A stretch of DNA of 25,253 bases from Polysphondylium violaceum (lineage: Eukaryota > Evosea > Eumycetozoa > Dictyosteliales > Dictyosteliaceae), in the NCBI GenBank assembly GCA_000277445.1, contig AJWJ01000339.1, forward strand, positions 1 through 25,253, read 5' to 3'. The notes beneath the pieces are model-generated. The model was given only the letters and a program-made list of their open reading frames with translations. It had not been told where the DNA came from and ran no database searches. The position numbers were made by a program, and so were the translations under genes. This document shows positions 20,755-25,253 of this stretch, in pieces (positions within the stretch are counted from its first letter, which is position 1; each line of letters starts with the position of its first letter).

Positions 20755-22567
20755 TTAACCCCATCTAAATTCGGTCTTCTTTCTTCCGGATCTACCTTGT
20801 TGTTGTTGTTGTTGGAAACCACCAAAATCACCACCCATACCACCAAAACCGCCAAATCCACCACCCATACCACCAAAGCCACCACCACCCATTCCACCAA
20901 AACCACCTGGGAAACCGCCATGAGAATGACCACCATGGAAACCACCTCCCATACCACCACCGTTAAACATATTGAAAATATTACTAAAGTCCATTTCAGA
21001 GGCATCAAATGGCATACCGTTTTCATCTTGGCCATTGTCATACATTCTCTTTTTCTTTTCGTCACTTAGCACACCATAAGCTTCACCAATGTCTTTAAAC
21101 ATCTTTTCGGCATGAGCTTTCTCTTCCTCTGGAAGGGTACTATTCTTGTCTGGGTGATATTGAAGTGCGAGTTTTCTATAGGCCTTTTTAATTTCATTGT
21201 CATTGGCTTCTTTAGATACACCAAGAATCTTGTAATAGTCTTTTTTGAGTGATTTTTTGAGTGCAACCTTGGCTTCTTTTAATTGTCTTGCAAGATCCTC
21301 GTTTTCAGAGTCTAATGTTTGAGCTTTTTCAAAATCTCTAACTGCATCTTCAAATCTTTCAGTCTTTAAATAACATTGAGCTCTTCTAATATAAGCTTTA
21401 ACATAATTTGGATCCAATTCTAATGCTTTTGAACAATCTTGAATAGCTTCTGATAATTTATTCATCTAATATTAGATAGTACATGGTAGTTGTTAGTATC
21501 ATGATGATTTATATTATTGTCTTTTACAATATACTTACTTGAACAAAGGTGGCAGCTCTATTTGAATATAATTGTGAATTTAATACATCAAATTTAGGAT
21601 CAACTTCAAGAGCTTCTGTAAATAATTGATTTGCAAGTGGATAGTTTTTAGAAGAGAATGCTTCATTACCTTCTTTTTTCTTATTTTCAACCAAACGTAA
21701 TCGTTTGAGTGCAATTCTACTTGGTGAATAATCTGGGTCATATGTAAGTGAATTTTGGAAATGTTGAAGTGCTGTAGTTAAACTATTTTGATAGTATAAT
21801 GCAAGACCTCTAATATATAAATATTCTGGATTTCTTGAATCTTCTTGTAATAAAGTACTATATTTGTGTTATTAAGTTAGTATCATTCAGTCTATCTGTC
21901 TCGGTCGGCTGTATTAAATATACAACGCACGACAACAAACTCTATACATACGTCATGAAATTTGAAGCTTTGGCGTATTGCTTTAATTCGATTAAAATCT
22001 TGCATCTCAAGACTTGTAATCTGTTGTCATACTTTGCGGTAGAGATTAAATTTTCAATTGAATTTAACGATGATTGTGGATTACTGGTGCAGAGATCAGG
22101 ACTGTCCAAGAGTTGTTTAATCATATTAATAGTTTTTTCTGTATTGGTTTTCTCTGTAAGTAATTCAGTGTTTCTTGGATCTTGTACAAGACCTTGAACA
22201 AGTACTCTTTGGGCACTATCGTATTGACCCAATTGTACATATGCTTTTGCTGCTCTAGTATATCCCTTAATAAAAGATTTATCCAACTCGACTGCCTTGC
22301 TAGAGTCTTCAATTGCCTCTTTTAATGATGATTTAGTGCCAATGGCTAAATGTGCTGCTGCTCTATTACCGTAATAAGATGGTACCGCACTATCCATTTC
22401 TATTGTACAATTCTGTTAGTCCTACATCCTCTTCTTCTTATTATTATTATTATTGTTGTTGTTGTTGTTAAATATTTACCTATAGCCTTTGAGTAACAAT
22501 TAATAGCATCATTGTATAACTGTTGTTTAAAGTAGTCATTACCTTGATTTTTCAATGCCTCTGCCAT
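20755..22567 (-). CDS. dnajc7: DNAJC7-type TPR and J-domain Hsp70/Hsp90 co-chaperone, four exons
   Basis: Minus-strand exons 22480..22567, 21952..22399, 21539..21857 and 20755..21465 join in consistent phase to 521 aa; human DNAJC7 is about 494 aa. Three short introns have GTAAAT, GTATGT and GTAAGT donors. Tetratricopeptide repeats cover about 1-350 ([53 protein letters not shown]). The J domain covers about 361-430 (DYYKILGVS, with the catalytic HPD motif at 389-391), which stimulates Hsp70 ATPase. A Gly/Phe/Met-rich tail and a run of seven Gln follow, ending in RKKTEFRWG. The family shuttles client proteins between Hsp90 and Hsp70 in the cytosol. Intron 1 carries (TTA)n and (TTG)n microsatellites. 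It is divergent from eRF1. Confidence 0.93.
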
Positions 22568-22661
22568 TTTATCTATATATACAAAGTATGCTTTGCCTTG
22601 TGTTCAACAGGAATAAATTAACAATATTGAAGCAAAAAAAAATGGTGCATACTTGGTGTTG

Positions 22662-22694
<33 letters not shown>

Positions 22695-23517
22695 TTTATG
22701 TTGCCAAGCGTAAATCTACACGAAAAGCAGGTGACAAATTTATGAAAATCGAGTGAGATTTAAAACTTGGTCTTGCATTTAGTTTAAATCTTGTTTTAAT
22801 TAAAAAAGGTATAAAAATAAACCTCAAACAAAAACTAATTTTGTTGCATTTCTCAAACATTTTCTAACTTCTCACAATTCTAATACTTATTGTCGGTCAA
22901 GGAAGCGACATTTATAAAAAAATGAGAATAACTGCTTTTTTTTTTTTACTTAGACAAAGAGCATGTGATAGTGGGGTGATGAGCGAAATTTGTAAGAATA
23001 ACAAAAATGAGAAATTTGGTTGAAGATAAAAAGAGTGTGAATAAAAGAGAGTAAAAAAAAGCAAAACACTTTAATTACACAACCCCCAAAACATAAACAC
23101 TTTGTTATAATAAATATTCCTATATATATTATAAAAAGGTGTTCTCTTTAAAAAACTCAGACATTATTAGTAATAGTTACAAGTCTATTTATCCTCCCTG
23201 ACTATCTTATCTTTATCTCAGGTAACTATAAACTATAGAATTGGTTTGTTTGTTAAATACATAACGTCATTCCCATTGATGTACATGATTTTCAAACAAT
23301 AGATAATTTGTTTGGTGTTTATCCGTTTACGATAGTTTTTTCGTTTTTTTTTTCTTTTTTTCTTTTTTTTTCTTATTTTTTTCTTCTTTTTTTTTTTTCT
23401 AATTTTTTTTTCTTTTTTTGATCATTTTGTCGCTAATTTTTTTTATACTTTCACCTTACTCCTCTCCTATACACAGTCTATCTTTCGATTTAGGAAAAGA
23501 CCAATATACTAGATAAA
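22568..23517. promoter_or_regulatory. Divergent promoter region between dnajc7 and eRF1
   Basis: About 950 bases between two oppositely directed starts and no gene inside. It holds a T26 tract at 22662-22687, close to the dnajc7 start, another T-rich pyrimidine belt at 23335-23430, and a GTTATAATAAATATTCCTATATATATTATAAAAAG block at 23102-23139 that may carry eRF1 core-promoter elements. The part from about 23222 to 23493 is probably an eRF1 5'-UTR intron. Confidence 0.5.
23222..23493 (+). other. Probable 5'-UTR intron of eRF1
   Basis: CTCAG|GTAACT at 23217-23227 is a good donor context. The interval is AT-rich with a long pyrimidine belt (23335-23470), and ends CGATTTAG at 23486-23493, 24 bases before the start codon. 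The leader before the donor (TATTTATCCTCCCTGACTATC) is pyrimidine-rich and less AT-rich, as in a transcribed leader of a translation gene. Inference from splice signals only. Confidence 0.45.
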
Positions 23518-25066
23518 ATGGCCGATGAACAAGCTGGTGCTGATAAACAAGTTGAACAATGGAAGATTAAAAAACTCATTAAAAATTTGGAAGCTGCTAG
23601 AGGGTAAATTTATAAATTGACAGTGACACAATTCCTAGGAATGTGTATTTTAGATACCAGCAGAAATGATGGATATCTAAAAATAACCAAATCTTAACAA
23701 TCATACTGACCGATACAATTTTAAAATATCTATATATTATCATTAATATCCATCAATGAAATTCAAATATATTATTTAATTCACTCAAAACAACAAATTA
23801 AACAACAAATAATAATAACAAACATATAGTAATGGTACATCTATGATTTCATTAATTATTCGTCCAGGAGATCAAATTGCTAAAGTATCAAAGATGCTTG
23901 CAGAAGAATATGGTACTGCATCAAACATTAAGAGTAGAGTCAATAGATTATCAGTACTCGGTGCTATTACATCTGCACAACAAAGATTAAAGTTATACAA
24001 CAGAGTACCAGAAAATGGTTTAGTTATTTATTGTGGTACAATTCTTACAGACGAAGGTAAGGAAAGACCAGTCAAGATTGACATTGAACCATTTAAACCA
24101 ATCAATACATCTTTATATTTATGTGATAACAAATTCCACACTGCTCCACTTGGTGAACTTTTGGAATCTGATGAAAAGTTTGGATTCATCGTTGTCGATG
24201 GTAACGGTGCACTCTTTGGTGTACTTTGCGGTAGCACTAGAACTGTTTTACATAGAATCACTGTAGATCTTCCAAAGAAGCACGGTAGAGGTGGTCAATC
24301 TGCTCTTCGTTTTGCTCGTCTTCGTTTAGAAAAACGTCACAATTACGTACGTAAAGTATCTGAACTTGCCACTCAATTCTACATTACCAACGATAAACCA
24401 AACGTATCTGGTCTCGTACTTGCTGGTTCTGCTGATTTCAAGACTGAACTCAGTACCTCTGATATGTTTGATCAACGTCTTCGTGAAAAGATTCTCAAGG
24501 TAGTTGATGTCTCTTATGGTGGTGACAATGGTTTCAATCAAGCCATCGAACTCTCTACCGAAGTTTTATCAAATGTCAAATTTATTCAAGAAAAGAAACT
24601 CATCTCTCAATTCTTTGAAGAAATTGCCCAAGACACTGGTAAATATTGCTTTGGTGTCCAAGATACCCTCAAGGCTTTGGACCTCGGTGCTGCTCACACC
24701 CTTATCGTTTGGGAAAATTTAGAATACACTCGTTATCAAATGAAAACACCACAAGGTGAAGACAAGGTTGTCATTCTCCACAAAGATCAAGAAAAGAACG
24801 TCGCTCACTTTAAGTGTCCAGAGACTGGTGCTGACAATGAAATCATTGAAGAAATGCCATTGGTTGAATGGTTTGCAAATAATTATAAAAACTTTGGTGC
24901 CACCTTGGAATTTGTTACCAATCGTTCTCAAGAAGGTTCCCAATTTTGTAAAGGTTTCGGTGGTCTCGGTGGCTTACTTCGTTATCAAGTCGATTTTGCA
25001 ACTTTGAACGATTATGATAACATTGGCGAAGAAAATGAATATGATGACAGTGATTCTGACTTTTGA
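23518..25066 (+). CDS. erf1: Eukaryotic peptide chain release factor 1 (eRF1), two exons
   Basis: Exons 23518..23603 and 23830..25066 join in phase (AGG|T) to 440 aa, against 437 in human. Exon 1 encodes [20 protein letters not shown], the normal N-terminus. All functional motifs are present and, by my count, at the same numbers as human eRF1: NIKS at 61-64 and YLCDNKF (YxCxxxF) at 125-131 for stop-codon decoding, and GGQ at 183-185 for peptidyl-tRNA hydrolysis. The C domain ends in an acidic tail (EYDDSDSDF). The protein decodes UAA/UAG/UGA in the ribosomal A site together with eRF3. Codon use is C-ending-biased in the second half, as in highly expressed genes. The stop is TGA, unlike the other confidently called genes here, and it is followed by an open in-frame extension. 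Confidence 0.97.
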
Positions 25067-25073
25067 GGTGTAA

Positions 25074-25114
25074 ATCACTCCTCGGTCTTTCTTAAAAGTG
25101 ATCGTGGGAGTGAT
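25074..25114 (+). promoter_or_regulatory. Hairpin starting 7 nt after the eRF1 stop codon
   Basis: ATCACTCC (25074-25081) pairs perfectly with GGAGTGAT (25107-25114), extended by a U-G pair (25082/25106). After a single bulged U (25105), five more pairs follow (CGGTC 25083-25087 with GATCG 25100-25104, one of them G-U). The loop is about 12 nt. Stem-loops about 8 nt past a stop codon are a known stimulator of readthrough. Confidence 0.6.
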
Positions 25115-25131
25115 ACATTTGTCGATTGTTT

Positions 25132-25168
25132 TGGTGATGATGCTGATCACCACTTGAGTTCAAAGTGG
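25132..25168 (+). promoter_or_regulatory. Two overlapping, mutually exclusive small hairpins in the eRF1 3' region
   Basis: TGGTGAT (25132-25138) pairs with ATCACCA (25146-25152) across a 7-nt loop. CCACTT (25150-25155) pairs with AAGTGG (25163-25168) across a 7-nt loop. They share bases 25150-25152, so only one can form fully at a time. Function is unknown. Confidence 0.4.
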
Positions 25169-25186
25169 CCCCTCTTTATCCTCTAA

Positions 25187-25253
25187 AAATCTACATTTTT
25201 ATCTTTCCTAAATTTCACACATATAAAAAAAAAAAAAAACAACAATATTCCAA
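25187..25253 (+). other. Likely eRF1 3' UTR end
   Basis: Composition falls back to AT-rich after 25186, with ACATATAAAAAAAAAAAAAA near 25220-25238, where the transcript probably ends. No gene seen. Confidence 0.4.

Larger units (their letters stand above)
25067..25186 (+). other. In-frame 39-codon open extension after the eRF1 UGA stop
   Basis: After TGA (25064-25066) the same frame stays open for 39 sense codons to TAA at 25184-25186. It starts GVNHSSVFLKSDRGSDTF and ends SSKWPLFIL. The other two frames stop almost at once (TAA at 25071-25073 in one). By hand count the stretch is about 44% G+C, much higher than other 3' flanks in the window. It may be a readthrough extension, or a structured 3' UTR that is open by chance. 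Confidence 0.5.

Noticed and set aside
20797-21069. Thr/Lys-rich plus-strand ORF opposite the DNAJC7 Gly-rich tail
   Set aside because: It is the complement of Gly/Phe/Met codons in the chaperone tail; low complexity only.
1-25253. tRNA, rRNA, CRISPR arrays, intact transposons
   Set aside because: I found no B-box/T-loop motif in tRNA context, no spaced repeat array, and no transposase, reverse transcriptase or long terminal repeats.

Overview
The window looks like nuclear DNA of a dictyostelid social amoeba. Intergenic DNA and introns are extremely AT-rich. Introns are short (65-95 nt inside coding sequence) with GTAAGT/GTATGT-type donors. Asn/Gln homopolymer runs interrupt proteins, and stops are mostly TAA. 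The gene content also fits: a zizimin-type DOCK GEF, a CudA-like developmental regulator, lysosomal alpha-mannosidase and a G8-domain secreted protein. Overall base composition is less extreme than I expect for Dictyostelium discoideum, so a Polysphondylium-, Heterostelium- or Cavenderia-like species is more likely. That species call is inference.

Layout. 1-1134: a possible terminal exon of a membrane protein (+) converging on a four-exon secreted ependymin-like gene (-). 1135-3150: a gene-poor stretch with frame-broken coding fragments on both strands, including a coiled-coil ORF at 2023-2698 with a one-base frame break. 3150-4101: non-coding, with microsatellites. 4102-10662: a two-exon zizimin/DOCK-D guanine-nucleotide exchange factor of 2159 aa with a strongly GC-shifted middle. 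10663-12167: a long AT-rich intergenic region with a cluster of G-box-like elements. 12168-13653: a CudA-type transcription factor whose frame breaks at an (A)10 tract. 14119-17083: a four-exon lysosomal GH38 alpha-mannosidase. 17314-20592: a G8/beta-helix secreted protein with a CBM-like C-terminus. 20755-22567 (-): a four-exon DNAJC7-type TPR/J-domain co-chaperone. 22568-23517: a shared divergent promoter region. 23518-25066: a two-exon eRF1 (translation termination factor), probably with a 5'-UTR intron.

The genes do not form a pathway. They are an ordinary mix of signalling (Rho-family GEF), developmental transcription, lysosomal and extracellular glycan handling, chaperone and translation functions.

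The most interesting signal is at the 3' end. The eRF1 gene is the only confidently called gene here that ends in TGA. That TGA is followed by 39 in-frame sense codons up to TAA, in DNA far more GC-rich than the other 3' flanks. A hairpin of about 14 bp starts 7 nt after the stop. This is what a stop-codon-readthrough autoregulatory element for the release factor itself would look like, but nothing here proves it.
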